Assembly (NCBI RefSeq): GCF_002575655.3
Contig: NC_053039.3
Span: forward strand, 224,521,622 to 224,585,621
DNA: 64,000 nucleotides
From: Aegilops tauschii subsp. strangulata
Lineage: Eukaryota; Streptophyta; Magnoliopsida; Poales; Poaceae
Direction: 5' to 3'
The number at the start of each line of letters is the position of its first letter. Position 1 is the stretch's first letter. Below are positions 1 to 12,468 of this stretch, in pieces. The position numbers and the translations under genes are program-made. Below the pieces are notes generated by a model. It did not search any database and had not been told where the DNA came from. It saw nothing but the letters and a program-made list of their open reading frames with translations.

Positions 1-3000
1 GAGGCACTAGACTACATTTCCTCATAAGAGAGGCTGCTAAGGATAGACAACTAGATTGTCGGATCCCACACATACCAAGCATTTCAACCATACACACAAT
101 ATGCTCGATATGTGCAAGTACAACATGGCATCACAACAAGACTCTACGACTCAGAGTATTTATTCATTAGGCTCCGAAGAGCCAGATATTACAAACATGG
201 GTCTCATGACCCAACATTCAGAGCATACAAGTCAAAACACATGCGGAAGCTTAACATGTCTGAGTACAGACATCTACAAATGAAAAAGGCTGAGAAGCCT
301 GACTATCTACCAGATCCTGCCGAGGGCACAAGATCGTAGCTGAGGTAACAAGCTAAACGTCGAAGTCCACACGGAACTACTAGCGAGACTGACGTCTCTC
401 TGCAAAACATAAAATAGGCAAACGTGAGTACAAATGTACCCAGCAAGACTTACATCAGAACTAGCTACATATGCATCGGTATCAACAAAGGGGGTGGTGG
501 AGTTTAACTGCAGCAAGCCAGCTTTGACTCGGTGGCTATCCTGAACTACGACTGCAAGCAACTCTTTTGAGGTGGCGCACACGAGTCCACATATTCACCA
601 TATCAATACACCACTATGGATTCGCTCCCGTCTCCCTACGAGAACGCCATCCATAGCACTCACGCTTATCTTGCGCATTTTAGAGTATCCACTTCCACTT
701 GTCTATGAACTGTTATAGGCAACCCAGAAGTCCTTTACCGCGGACACGGCTATTCGAATAGATCATATTAACCCTGCAGGGGTGTACTTCGTCACACACG
801 CTCTCGCCACTTACCACCATGTACACCTCGTGTACCTCGGCAACCTTCAAGCGGAAGCCTGGCGAGGGAGTCGGCCACGACCTGACTAACCACACAAGTC
901 TCTCGTCCAGGTTTATCGCCTATTCGGGTTCCATCCGCAAGGAGATCCGGCCGGGGTGTCGCTCACGGCCCCAAACGATGTGTGCAGGGTTCCCGAGCCC
1001 ACCATCCGGGTGCCACTCGGTACACCAGGCCACGTGTGCCTAGTCTGTCCCAAGCCCACCTGTACCGGGTGCCACTTGGTAGACTACTAACACTACCTAC
1101 AAACACCAGAGACTAGTTGCAACTCCTGGACAGAGATCGAGGCGGTTAATAAGCCGAGAGGGGTCGAGTTACCGGAACCCAATGTGTGGTAGTAACTGTT
1201 CATGGATCACAAACACAGAACTCAGTTCCTGAGGACGGTTTCAATGAGACAACCCACCATGTACTCCTACATGGCCTCTCACCGCTACCTTTACCAAATC
1301 GTGTTCACACACTTAGCTCTCACACAGTAGGACATGTTCACAACTTTCCAATTCATTCCCGATGAATCAGACCTGACACAACTCTAAGCAATAGCAGGCA
1401 TGACAAACAAGCATGAATGAGTAGGCACATCAGGGCTCAAACAACTCCTACTCATGCTAGTGGGTTTCATCTATTTACTGTGGCAATGACAGGTCATGCA
1501 GAGGAAAGGGGTTCAACTACCGCAGCATGTAACAGTTGAAACGTTGTTGTCCTAATGCAGTAAAAGAGAGCAGGAGCGAGAGAGTGGGATTGTATCGGAA
1601 TGAGCAAGGGGGGTTTTGCTTGCCTGGCACTTCTGAAGATAGCATTGAGTCTTCATTAGTGTCAACGATCACAACGCCGGAACATCGTCTACCGGGGGGG
1701 GACAAATACCGGCAACAGAGAAGAAATCAATCAATGCAATGCACAATATGATGCATGATCATGACATGGCAATATGCTGTGAATTGACCTAATGCAGCTA
1801 GCAACAAGTGCAAGGGAGTCCATTTGAACCAAATGCAAACTCTAGTTTGAGCATTTAAAATGCCATTTGAATGTTTTCACTTATAAAGCAGGTATAAGTT
1901 GGTTTTTCATGCATGAAAGTAGCATAAATGGATAGATTGGATTTTTCTGATAATTTTTCATATATAAATTATTTGATTTGGAGCTACGGTTGAATTTCTA
2001 TGGGTTTTTGAAGTTTTAAACATTTTCTGGAATTTTTTGTATAAGAATAAATCCAGAAAATGATTTATAGCGTCAGCATTACGTCACAGCGACGTCAGCA
2101 GGTCAACTGGGCGGTCCAGGTCAAACCTGGACGGTGGGGTCCGCACGTCAGTGTCACTGTTAATTAACTAACCAATTTAGAGTTAATTAAAGGTAAACCC
2201 AGGTTAATTATCAGGCGGCCCCACTTGTCATTGACTCAGGGGAGGGGGTCAGCCTGGTCAAACGAGGTCAACTCACCGGCGTTTAGCCGCCGGCGAGGCC
2301 AGACGCGGCGGCGAGCCGCGGGTTTGCCCTACGGGGCGCCGTTTGGCGCGCGGAGCACAGCTACGGGATGAGGGCGGAGTTGCGCATCCAACGGTGGCGG
2401 TTGCGGGCGCTGGGGTGGCCGGGAGCAGCGCCGGCGACGAGGTTTGCGGCGGCCGGAGTTCGGGTCTCGGCGGTTTCGGTGTGGCGAAGCACGGCAGGAG
2501 CAGTGGGTGAGTGCTAGGGACTCCTGACGGCGTGCTGAGCACGGTGACACGCTCAGTTGCGGCTATAGGTGACGGTGGCCACGGCGGCGACATGGCCGGC
2601 GGCGAAGAGCTCTCGGCTCCGACGGCCATCGATGTTAGAGGAAGAAAACGAGCAAGGGGAGAGGGGGAAACGACACAGAAGCTCACAGCGGGTGCAGCGG
2701 TGGCCTCGGCGAGCTCGGGGAGGCACCGGAGCGAGCAGAGCATCGAGGGGGATCTCCGGCGGTGGAAACGAAGACGGTGGCGTCGTTTCAGGCATCCCGC
2801 GGGTGCGTCCTTCGGCTTGGTGAAGCGGTGATCGACAGCGGACCAGTGGGACACGGCAACGGGGCTCGGCGAGGGCAGTAGCTACGGCGACGGCGAGCGG
2901 CGTTCGGGCGGTGCAGGGGAGAGAATCAGAGAGGGGATGGGGACGAGGCAGTGAGCGAGGGGGGGTTCCAAGGGGTGCGGGGTGACGAGGAGGAGCTCAT

Positions 3001-3612
3001 CCACGCGTCCAGCGGCTCGGCGGCAAGCAGGTGACGGCGTGGCTCCTCGCGCGCGCGTGCGCTGTCTCCCTCCTCTGCCTACTGGCAGAGGTAGGCGATG
3101 ACTGGCACCAGGCCAGTGGGCTGGGCTGGCCAGGTAAGTGGCCCAGGTAACTCTCTTCCTCTCTTTTCTGTAATTTAGTTTCTGTTTTCTATTTTATTAT
3201 TTTGTTCTGGGCTTTGTTAAAAATGCCAGGGCATTTCCAAAAATCATGAAACTAATCATGGCTATTGTTTAGAATATATCCAACAATAGACATTTTAGTT
3301 TATGATTATTTGAGCATTTAAAATATTTAATAGCATTTAAATGCCCAAATGCAAATACTATATGATTTAATTCAGAGCCCAAATATGTCATGGAAAAATG
3401 TGCAACACGTCTGGTTATTGCTTCCAGCATTTCCCAGAAATGATGAACATTTTTGAAAGCCATTTGGAGTCACTGAGAATATTTTAGTTGAACCTAGTGA
3501 ATTCCTTTAATGCTAGGGTTTAGGCAATCCCCATTTCAAATTCATTTGAAACTTAAACATGATGCACACCTGACTAGCTAGCCTAGAGCAAACCAGAACT
3601 AGGGATGTGACA
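1..3612 (-). mobile_element. 3' LTR (partial) of a Tekay/Del-like Ty3/Gypsy element
   Basis: Left-hand LTR of the minus-strand element that ends at 20608. It matches 16992-20608 almost base for base: I count about nine substitutions and three small indels (a 7-bp insertion near 19750 and two G-run changes). On the minus strand the LTR begins TGTCACATCC at 3612, just after the purine tract GTGGGGATGAGT. About 480 bp of its far end lie outside the window. The GC-rich core near 2270-3100 has several open frames on both strands; they have no domain and I do not treat them as genes. Confidence 0.9.
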
Positions 3613-4896
3613 ACTCATCCCCACTAAAACAAGAATCTCGTCCCGAGATTCAAGCGTAGGGTAAGAGGAAAAGGGGACACAAAAGCTAACACAATCTTCA
3701 CGATCCAATTGTTCTCCTCGAAGGTGTTGATTCATTGCATCATCTTGATCTTGACATCTTTTCTTTCGAGAGCTTCATCCAACTATGATGACGGAAGAGA
3801 GGGAAACTCTACAGGATTGATCTTCTCGAAGATCGAGCTATACAAGATCAACTCATGGAGTGAGACGTTGGAACAACTCTTGAGTTGAGACAGTGGATGG
3901 AAAGAAAACAGATGACAAAGGTTTCAAGTAGCGAGGAGAAATCTACATGACTCCATAACGGGGCACCTTAGGAAAGGTGACTCGTGGAATTCTTCCCTTA
4001 AGTGGCAAAAAGAATTACTTTTCATACAAAGATCATTGAAACTCTTTATACCAGCGTAAGGCAATTTACAATGATCGTTTGAAAGAATTCAAAAGAATGG
4101 CACACTCAAATTGGAAAGGAAGCTATGGTTATAGAACAACTCGGCAAATGGAAGGCACATTCCAGTTGATACCAAGGATATAACCTAGTGACTGAGCGTG
4201 CTTTCAAGAACTTGAGCATTTCCGTGTTCATCAAGGTTTTACCAACATCCGTGCCGAGGATCCGGGCAACACATCATACTACCATGATGAACGGTGATGG
4301 AGGTTGCAGGTGCAAAGGAGGACAACACTTTCTCAGATTTTACCTTAGCAATGCCAAAGAAGCAAATCTGGATGATCGACCGAGAGACATTTAGCACTCC
4401 GCTTCTAATGTTCTCCTTGATGCACTAGCATATACCATTCATAGATATGGTTTGATATCTAGAACATCAAGTAAAAGGTCGGACTTCGGAAACACAAGAA
4501 TCCATAAGGAATACTACGGAAGTAAATCCTATGGAATCCTTATGGGGAGGTGGCCAACTTTATCAATCAGGATACTACAATAATAGGTCTTCCAGCTGGG
4601 TGTGTTGGCCACAACATCCACTTACCGGGTTACGAAGACCATTATTATAGCTATTGGGAGATGTTCCAACCATCATATCTGCCTGAGATTCAGATCTGGT
4701 TGGTAACAGGATATTCCAGACTCATCGAGTCTAGAAGAAAATGAAGGTTTGCAACACAAATCGACGAGATGGCGTTGCGAGATTCTCGGAAGATGGACTA
4801 CGGTAGTAAGCTCCAAAACATGAGCTAGTTCTGCTACAAACATGTGAACACGTTGTCCCAGACAAGCATGCCCACATGGTAGCCTTACAATGAAAC
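3301..4896. repeat. 1,596-bp direct repeat, copy 1
   Basis: This block recurs at 12466-14061 at a constant offset of 9,165 bp, without indels and with about six substitutions by eye. It covers the last 312 bp of the left LTR and the first 1,284 bp of the adjoining interior of the minus-strand Tekay-like element. Its right edge (ending TGAAAC) joins abruptly to the zinc-knuckle codons of the plus-strand Tekay fragment. Together the copies bracket the 7.6-kb opposite-strand insert. Confidence 0.92.
3613..4896 (-). mobile_element. Non-coding 3' interior of the minus-strand Tekay-like element
   Basis: Sequence between the 3' LTR and the insert. Next to the LTR the minus strand carries CTCGGGACGAGATTC, the same tail as in the intact polyprotein gene at about 8390-8403, so the two elements share a 3' end. 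No open frame here contains a recognisable retroelement domain; the longest plus-strand frames are under 70 codons. The element is therefore probably a non-autonomous relative of the coding one inserted in it. Confidence 0.8.
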
Positions 4897-7800
4897 CAGG
4901 ACACTATGCACATGACTGCTCTCAAACTAACTATGCCCCACCCCTGTCTGAGAAGTCTGTTGGCAGTGGTAAGCCATCACGCAAGATGATCAGTGTCAAG
5001 TCAGCTCCCACTGAGCGTGGACGTGTGCATCACGTCTCAGCTAAAGACGCTCATGATGATCCAGATGTCGTTCTTGGTACACTCCTTGTCAATTGCCATC
5101 CAGCTTCGGTTCTATTCGATACTGGAGCATCTCACTCCTTCATCTCTGAAGGCTATGCTCGTTTGCATGACATGTCATTTTGTGATATGCCAACTCCACT
5201 TGAAATCCAAACTCCAGGGTCTAGATGGCAAACTACCAGAATAAGCCATGGTAACGAAATCCTTGTTGACAGACTTGTATTCCTTGCCTCACTTATAGCC
5301 CTCAAGTCCACAGATATTAACATCATCTTGGGTATGGACTGGATGACAGCTCATCATGCCAAGATTGATTGTTACACCAGGTCTGTTCAGCTCACACACC
5401 CATCTAGTAAGTTAGTCACTGTCTCCACCAGAGTTGCAAAGCGTCAACTCTATTCTCTTAATGCCAGTCCTCTTCCAGACCTTGAAGATATCCCGGTAGT
5501 CCGTGACTTTCCGGATGTCTTTCCAGAAGAACTGCCAGGTATTCCACCTAACAGGGATGTAGAGTTTGTCATAGATCTTATCCCAGGAACCGCCCCAATC
5601 TCCAGGAGACCTTACAAGATGGCACCTTTAGAACTAGGTGAGCTTAAGAAACAACTTGATGAGTCCTTGCAAAAGGGTTTCATCCGTCCTAGTTCTTCTC
5701 ATTGGGCTTGCCCCGTCCTCTTCGTCAAGAAGAAGGATGGTACGGACCGGATGGTTGTAGATTATCGTCCCGTTAATTTGGTCACGATAAAGAACAAGTA
5801 TCCGCTCCCCAGGATCAACGACCTGTATGATCAACTCGCTGGATCCTCGGTCTTTTCCAAGATGGATTTGAGGTTAGGCTACCACCAAATCAAGATTAGA
5901 AACAGGGACATTCCTAAGACGGCTTTTGTCACTCGTTATGGCCAGTACGAGTACACCGTCATGTCTTTTGGTCTAACCAATGCTCCAGCTACCTTCTCCC
6001 GCTTGATGAACTCGATCTTCATGGAGTACTTAGATAAGTTCGTCGTGGTTTACCTCGATGATATCCTTATCTACTCGAAGAACGAGGAAGAGCATGCCGA
6101 ACATCTTAGACTTGTGTTAGAAAAACTCAGAGAGCACCGCCTTTATGCCAAGTTCTCCAAGTGCGAATTTTGGTTGCCAGAAGTGACCTACCTAGGCCAC
6201 GTGATCTTTGGTAAGGGCATTGCTGTCAATCCTGAGAGAGTTCAGGCCGTTCTTGATTGGACTCCACCTGAAACAGTTAAACAAGTTAGGAGTTTCCTTG
6301 GTCTAGCCAGTTATTGTCGCCGCTTCGTTGAAAACTTCTCCAAAGTAGCCAAACCCCTCACGGAACTTCTCAAGAAAGATAAAAAGTTTGAGTGGTCCCC
6401 ACAGTGTGAATACAGTTTTCAGGAACTGAAAAGACGCCTGACTTCTGCTCCCATACTTGTGCCACCGGATTTCACTAAAGACTTTGTTATCTACTACGAC
6501 GCCTCACGACAGGGACTAGGTTGCATTCTTATGCAGGATCGTCATGTGATTGCCTATGCATCTCGACAGTTGCATCCACATGAGGAGAACTATCCTACAC
6601 ATGATCTAGAGCTCGCAGCCGTAGTCTATGCTCTTAAGACATGGCGACATTACCTTCTTGGTAAACGTTGCGAGATTTACACCGATCACCAGAGTCTCAA
6701 GTATATTTTCACCCAACCAGATTTGAACCTTAGGCAAAGACGTTGGTTGGAGTTGATCTCAGATTACGACTTAGGGATTACCTACACCCCAGGCAAGGGC
6801 AATGTCATGGCTGATGCGCTAAGTCGTAAGTCCTATTGCAACAACCTTATGTTGCAGCAGGACCAACCACTTCTCCATGAGGAATTATGTAAGCTTAACC
6901 TTCACATTGCTCCTCAAGGATTCCTTTCTACCTTGGTGGCGAAACCTACCCTTGAGGATCAGATCATTTCTGACCAGAAGTTTGATAGGGGTGTTACCCG
7001 CATCAGGAGAAACATTAAGAAGGGAGTTGGTGGATGTTTCTCTATGGATGATCGAGGTGTTGTTCTCTTTGAGAATCGTCTGGTGGTTCCCAAGAAGCAA
7101 CATCTTTGGCAATTGATCCTTAAGGAGGCGCATGAATCCCCTCTCACGATTCATCCCGGTAGTACTAAGATGTATCAGGACCTACGCCAGAGGTTCTGGT
7201 GGGCTAGGATGAAGAGAGAAATTGCTGAGTTCATAGCTAACTGTGACGTTTGTCGTCGTGTTAAGGCAGAACATCAAAGACCTGCTGGCACCCTTCAACC
7301 TTTAGCCATTCTTGAGTGGAAATGGGATAAAGTTGGTATGGATTTCATCACCGGTTTTCCCAGGACCAAGAAAGGGAATAACGCTATCTTTGTAGTCATT
7401 GATCGTCTTTCCAAAGTGGCTCACTTCCTACCTGTTCGAGAGAGTATCACTGCTAGTCAGCTCGCTGACTTATATATTTCTCGAATAGTGTCACTTCATG
7501 GTGTTCCACTAGAGATCAATTCAGACCGTGGTAGCCTCTTCACTTCTCATTTCTGGGAGAGTTTCCAAACTGCCATGGGCACCCATCTTTCCTTCAGTAC
7601 CGCTTTCCACCCTCAATCAAGTGGTCAGGTGGAAAGGGTCAACCAAATTCTCGAAGACATGCTTAGAGCTTGCGTTATCTCATTCGGTATGGATTGGGAG
7701 AAATGCCTACCATTCGCCGAGTTTGCTTATAACAATAGCTATCAATCCAGTCTTAAGAAAGCTCCTTTCGAGATTCTGTATGGACGAAGATGTCGAACAC

Positions 7801-8435
7801 CTTTGAACTGGTCAGAAACCGGTGAAAGACAATTCTTTGGACCGGACATGATCCAGGAAGCAGAAGAGCAAGTTCGCATCATTCGTGAGAATTTGAAAAC
7901 AGCCCAGTCTCGTCAAAAGAGCCAGTATGACCGTTGTCATAAGGAAGTGGCTTATGAAGTTGGCGACAAGGCTTACCTTCGGGTTACTCCCCTAAAGGGT
8001 ACCCATCGTTTCGGTATCAAGGGCAAGTTGGCTCCTCGTTACATTGGTCCTTTTCGCATTCTCTCTAAACGAGGAGAGGTTGCCTACCAGTTGGAACTAC
8101 CCCCACATCTTTCTCGAGTCCATGATGTCTTCCACGTCTCTCAACTCAGGCGTTGCTTCTCGGATCCCATCCGCGGAGTGGTCTACGAAACGCTTGATCT
8201 CCAAGATAACCTCACATATCGAGAGTACCCTATTCGCATTCTTGATCAAGCAGAGCGTGTCACCCGACGTCAGAACATCAAGTTTCTCAAGGTTCAGTGG
8301 TCTCATCATTCTGAGAGAGAAGCTACTTGGGAGCGAGAAGATCGTCTTCGACTGGAGTACCCCACCTTCTTTCCATTGACCCCTGAATCTCGGGACGAGA
8401 TTCTTTCAAGTGGGGGCGAGTTGTCACGTCCCTAG
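4890..8435 (+). CDS. Tekay/Del-clade pol polyprotein with chromodomain, gag missing
   Basis: Single open frame of 1,181 codons for the enzymes that copy and integrate a Ty3/Gypsy retrotransposon. In order: the second half of a CCHC zinc knuckle (GHYAHDC, residues 4-10), aspartic protease (DTGA from residue 77), reverse transcriptase (YLDD at 388-391), RNase H (YYDAS near 535), integrase zinc finger (HPGS at about 755, then CDVC), integrase catalytic core with D818, D879 and E915 in DD35E spacing, and a C-terminal chromodomain ending near [13 protein letters not shown]. The chromodomain and gene order mark the chromovirus Tekay/Del clade. The first two codons come from the neighbouring repeat, so the listed ATG is accidental and true gag-pol started upstream in the donor. 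All catalytic residues are present, but the fragment has no promoter of its own. Confidence 0.95.
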   Translation: MKPGHYAHDCSQTNYAPPLSEKSVGSGKPSRKMISVKSAPTERGRVHHVSAKDAHDDPDVVLGTLLVNCHPASVLFDTGASHSFISEGYARLHDMSFCDMPTPLEIQTPGSRWQTTRISHGNEILVDRLVFLASLIALKSTDINIILGMDWMTAHHAKIDCYTRSVQLTHPSSKLVTVSTRVAKRQLYSLNASPLPDLEDIPVVRDFPDVFPEELPGIPPNRDVEFVIDLIPGTAPISRRPYKMAPLELGELKKQLDESLQKGFIRPSSSHWACPVLFVKKKDGTDRMVVDYRPVNLVTIKNKYPLPRINDLYDQLAGSSVFSKMDLRLGYHQIKIRNRDIPKTAFVTRYGQYEYTVMSFGLTNAPATFSRLMNSIFMEYLDKFVVVYLDDILIYSKNEEEHAEHLRLVLEKLREHRLYAKFSKCEFWLPEVTYLGHVIFGKGIAVNPERVQAVLDWTPPETVKQVRSFLGLASYCRRFVENFSKVAKPLTELLKKDKKFEWSPQCEYSFQELKRRLTSAPILVPPDFTKDFVIYYDASRQGLGCILMQDRHVIAYASRQLHPHEENYPTHDLELAAVVYALKTWRHYLLGKRCEIYTDHQSLKYIFTQPDLNLRQRRWLELISDYDLGITYTPGKGNVMADALSRKSYCNNLMLQQDQPLLHEELCKLNLHIAPQGFLSTLVAKPTLEDQIISDQKFDRGVTRIRRNIKKGVGGCFSMDDRGVVLFENRLVVPKKQHLWQLILKEAHESPLTIHPGSTKMYQDLRQRFWWARMKREIAEFIANCDVCRRVKAEHQRPAGTLQPLAILEWKWDKVGMDFITGFPRTKKGNNAIFVVIDRLSKVAHFLPVRESITASQLADLYISRIVSLHGVPLEINSDRGSLFTSHFWESFQTAMGTHLSFSTAFHPQSSGQVERVNQILEDMLRACVISFGMDWEKCLPFAEFAYNNSYQSSLKKAPFEILYGRRCRTPLNWSETGERQFFGPDMIQEAEEQVRIIRENLKTAQSRQKSQYDRCHKEVAYEVGDKAYLRVTPLKGTHRFGIKGKLAPRYIGPFRILSKRGEVAYQLELPPHLSRVHDVFHVSQLRRCFSDPIRGVVYETLDLQDNLTYREYPIRILDQAERVTRRQNIKFLKVQWSHHSEREATWEREDRLRLEYPTFFPLTPESRDEILSSGGELSRP
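8410..8421 (+). other. Polypurine tract of the Tekay fragment
   Basis: AGTGGGGGCGAGT-type purine run directly before the LTR start TGTCACG at 8422. It is the expected plus-strand primer and overlaps the last codons of pol. The minus-strand partner has the related GTGGGGATGAGT beside 3612. Confidence 0.8.
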
Positions 8436-11400
8436 TTCTGGTATGACCTAGACTAGCTAGTCATGTGTGCATCATGTCTAAATTTCATTTAAATTTGAAA
8501 TGGGGATCTGTGAAACCCTCAGAATCATTTCTGGAAATGTCCCAGATAAAAATTGCTCCAAAAGGGTCCAAGAAAATGTTCATGTTGCTCTCTGAAAATA
8601 TTGGACAGAGATAAAAACCAAACCAATATTTTTAGGAGATCATAAATATTTATGTTGGGCATTTGGAATTAATGCAGTAATTATTTGCTTTGGATATATA
8701 TTGTTATATATATAAAATATTGTCCAAAAATTATGCCATTTGTTGAGGAGTTCTGGAATAATACCACTAGCCCCTATAAAAATTGGCATAAGTAAATAAA
8801 ATGGTTTAGTATTTTTATTAAACCAAACAAATGTCAGAAAATTAGGAAAGAAAAAGAAATAGGAAAAGGGAGCTTACCTGCGGCCTGGCACTGTGCGGCC
8901 TGGCCTGGCCCAGCAGGCCGGCCCAGCTGACTGGCCAGTGCCAGTCGTCCCCTTCCTCGCGCCAGGAGGACAAGGGCACGCGCTCGCCGCCCGCGCGCAT
9001 GCGCGCCACCTCCTGCTTCTCCCCTCGTCGCCTGGATCGCCCGAACGACGCCACGCGCCGCCCCGCACCTCTCTCGCTCTCTCCCGTGCCCATTCTCTCT
9101 TCCCCCTCGCTCTCTCTCTCACGGCCGAGCGCTGCCGTCGCCACCGGCCACCGTTGCCGTAGCCACCGCCACCCCCTCGCCTCCCCGGCACGCCCAGAAG
9201 CTCCGCCACGTCGCGGGCTACCTCTCCGTCGAGCCACACGCCTCGGGAGGCCCTGGAGCGCCGCCATCGCCATCGTCTTCCTCCTCGGGCTCCGCCGTCT
9301 GCCGCCGTCGATTCGCCGTCACCAGGTCTCCCCTGAGCCCGCTGTGCTGCTCCGCGTGATCGCCGTGAGCACCTCCCCGTTTCCCCCTCTTCTCCCCGTC
9401 GTTCCCGCGTCGTAGCCGCCGTTTCCTCCACGGCCGTAGCTCCTCGCCGCCGTCCATGTCGCCGCCGTCGCTCAAGCCACTGCAGCCCGCAACCACACGC
9501 GTCACCGTGTTCATGGTGACGCCAGGAGGCTGTAGTGCCTCCCCGCTCGCTTCCTCGTGCTCCGCCGCCCCCGCAGCCTCTCACGGGCTCCCCTGGATGC
9601 GCGGGAGCGCGGGCAACCTCCTGGTGCCCCCAGGCGCCACTCCCGTGGCTTCTAGTGGGGACTCCGCCATGGCCAGTGGTCGCCGGCGACGAGCCCTGTC
9701 GCCTGAGCCTGCCACGTGGGTCCGGCCTGTCAGGTGATTAGCTTAGTGCTAATCACCACCTAACCTAACCCCTGACACTGACCAGTGGGCCTCAGCGCCA
9801 CTAACACTGTAATTAGGATAAACCAACCCTCTGTTTAACCCTGTGTCACTGACGTGTGGACCCCACACGTCAGGTTTGACTTGGTCAGCACCGTTGACCC
9901 GCTGACGTCATGATGACGCAGTGCTGACGCAATATACCCCTTTTCTGGATTTAAAATTAAACCAGGAAATTCCAGAAAATGTACAAAACTTCTAAAATTC
10001 ATAGAAATTCAACCGTAGCTCAGATTTAAATAATTTATATATGAAAAATTATCAGAAAAATGCAATCTATCCATCTGTACTAGTTTCATGCATGACAAAC
10101 CAACTTATACCTACTGTATAAGTGAAAACATATAAATGGCATATATAAGGACTTAAATTAGAGTTGCATTTGAACCTTTGGTTCAAATGGATCTCTTCCA
10201 AGTTGAATGCTAAATGCATTGGCTCAAAATACATCACATATTCATGCCATATTCATGCATCATATTGTTGCATATGATTGTGTTTTGACTGTCGACACCG
10301 TTCCCTCTCGATAGGTCCTGCTCCGGAGAGTGTTCCAGAGTACCTGTCTGAGGAGCAGTGCCACCCTGTTGATCTACCAGGCAAGCAAACCCCCTTTGTT
10401 CATTCCGATACAAACCTACTCTCTCGCTCCTGCTCTCTTTTACTGCATTAGGACAACAACGATTCAACTGCTACTTTATGCTGCGGTAGTTGAACCCATT
10501 CCTCTGCATGACCTGTCATTGCCACAGTAAATAGTTGAAACCCACTAGCATGTGTAGGAGTTGATTGAGCCATGTTGTGATCCTACCATGCCTTGCCTGC
10601 TATTGCTTAGAGTTGTGTCAGGTCTGATTCATTGGGAATGAATTGGAGTGTTACGATATGTTCTGGTGCTGAGAGTCAAGTGCGTGAACACGATTTGGTA
10701 AAGGTAGCGGTGGGAGGCCATGTAGGAGTACATGGTGGGTTGTCTCACTGGAACCGTCCTTAAGCACTGAGTTCTGTGTATGTTGTCCAATGACTAGCTA
10801 CTACCACACATTGGAATGCTTAAGTGCCCCTCTCGACTTATTAACCAACTTGGTCTCTGTCCAGGAGTTGCAACTAGTTTCTGGTGTTTGTAGGTGGTGC
10901 TATTTTTCTACCGAGTGGCACCCGGCAGGGTGGGCTTGGGACAGACTAGGCACACGTGGCCCGGTGTACCGAGTGGCACCCGGATGGTGGGCTCGGGAAC
11001 CCTGCACACATCCTTTGGGGCCGTGAGCGACACCCCGGCCGGATCTCCTTGCGGATGGAACCCGAATAGGCGATAAACCTGGACTAGAGTCTTGCGTGGT
11101 TAGTCAGGTCGTGGCCGACACCCTCGCCAGGCTTCCGCTTGAAGGTTGCCGAGGTACATGACGTGTACATGGCGGTAAGTGGCGAGAGCGTGTGTGACGC
11201 AGTACACCCCTGCAGGGTTATCATGATCTATTCGAATAGCCGTGTCCTCGGTTATGGACTTCTTGGATGCTTACGTGGTACATAGACAACTTGAAGTGGA
11301 TACTCTAAAATGCTCAAGATAAGTGTGAGTGCTATGGATGGCTTCTCGTGGTGAGACGGGAATGAATCCATAGTGGTGTATTGAGGTGGTGATGAGTGGA

Positions 11401-12458
11401 CTCGTGTGCACCTTCTTACCTCAAAGAAGTTTCTCGTAGTCGTAGAACAGGATAGCCACTGAGTCAAAGCTGGCTTGCTGCAACTAAACCCCACACTACC
11501 TTCTTGATACAAATGCATGTATGATAGGATCTGATGTAAGTCTTGCTGAGTACCTTTGTACTCATGTTGCTTTATTTATGTTTTTGCAGCGGAGACTTCG
11601 GTCTTACTAGTAGTTCCGCTTGGACTTCGACGAGTAGCTTGTACCTCAGCTACGATCTTGCACCCTTGGGAGGGTCTTGTAGATAGTCAGGCTTCTCAGC
11701 CTTTTTCTTTTGTGGTTGTCTGTACTCAGACATGTAATGCTTCCGTTGCTTGTATGCTCTGAATGATGGGTCATGTGACCCCTGTTTGTACTTAATGCTA
11801 TGTGGCTCTTCTGGGCCTTTTATCTATATGAGTTCGCGTTATGTTGTGATGCCATGTTGTACAACACATACTTGCATGTTATGCGTACGTGTAACGTGTA
11901 TTGCTATGTGTGGGATCCGACAATCTAGTGGTTTATCCTTGGCAGCCTCTCTTATGGGGAAATGTAGTCTAGTGCCTCCTTGAGCCATAGTAGTCCGCTA
12001 CAGCCCGGTTCACCGGAGTCCTGCTAGCCCAGCACTACTGCTCTGGACACTTGACTGGCCGGCATGTGTTTCACATCGTTCTTGTGTCTGTCCCTTCGGG
12101 GAAATGTCACGCGGTGACATCCGGAGTCCTGCCTAGCCTGCTACAGCCCGGGTTCCCGGAGTCCTGTTAGCCCAGTGCTACAGCCCGGATTCACACGCTG
12201 CTGACCGACACGTTCAATGTTGATTCATGTATGCCTGTCCCCATACGTTAGTGCCGCTTTGGGTTCACGACTAGCCATGTCGGCCCGGGTTCTCTGTCAT
12301 ATGGATGCTAGCGACATTGTCATATACGTGAGCCAAAAGGCGCAAACGGTCCCGGGCCATCGTAAGGCGACACCCGTGGGAGTACCGTGCGTGAGGCTGC
12401 AAAGTGATATGAGGTGTTACATGCTAGATCGGTGTGACTTAGAATCGGGGTCCCGACA
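8422..12458 (+). mobile_element. Full LTR of the Tekay fragment
   Basis: 4,037-bp LTR running from TGTCACGTCC to CCCGACA. It is clearly related to the minus-strand LTRs at 1-3612 and 16512-20608 along its whole length, but has many substitutions and a differing GC-rich core (8880-9740), so it comes from a sister subfamily. CTATAAAA at 8774 could be a TATA element. The GC-rich core has open frames on both strands (up to 236 codons) without recognisable domains. Confidence 0.9.
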
Positions 12459-12468
12459 GCTTTGGTAT
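12459..12468 (+). other. Truncated primer-binding site after the LTR
   Basis: GCTTTGGTAT follows the LTR end. The complete site in the minus-strand element is TGGTATCAGAGCCA, complementary to initiator methionine tRNA. Here it stops after TGGTAT and runs into the second copy of the 1,596-bp repeat. Confidence 0.8.

Larger units (their letters stand above)
4897..12465 (+). mobile_element. Inserted opposite-strand fragment of a Tekay/Del chromovirus
   Basis: A 7,569-bp block made of the last half of the gag zinc knuckle, complete protease to chromodomain, the polypurine tract, one full LTR (8422-12458), and then GCTTTGGTAT, which is the start of a primer-binding site. There is no 5' LTR and no gag before the zinc knuckle. 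An LTR followed by a primer-binding site is not the 3' end of an integrated element. It fits either a cDNA intermediate, whose end is copied from the tRNA primer, or a one-LTR circle. The junctions show short microhomology (AAAC on the left, TAT on the right). Confidence 0.85.

Noticed and set aside
2273..2854. 193-codon minus-strand frame (repeated at 19263-19733) and the plus-strand frames opposite it
   Set aside because: Lies in the GC-rich core of an LTR, is open on several frames at once, has low complexity and no domain.
8874..9584. 236-codon minus-strand frame in the plus-oriented LTR
   Set aside because: Gly/Arg/Ala-rich product of GC-rich LTR sequence; not conserved in the sister LTRs and no domain.
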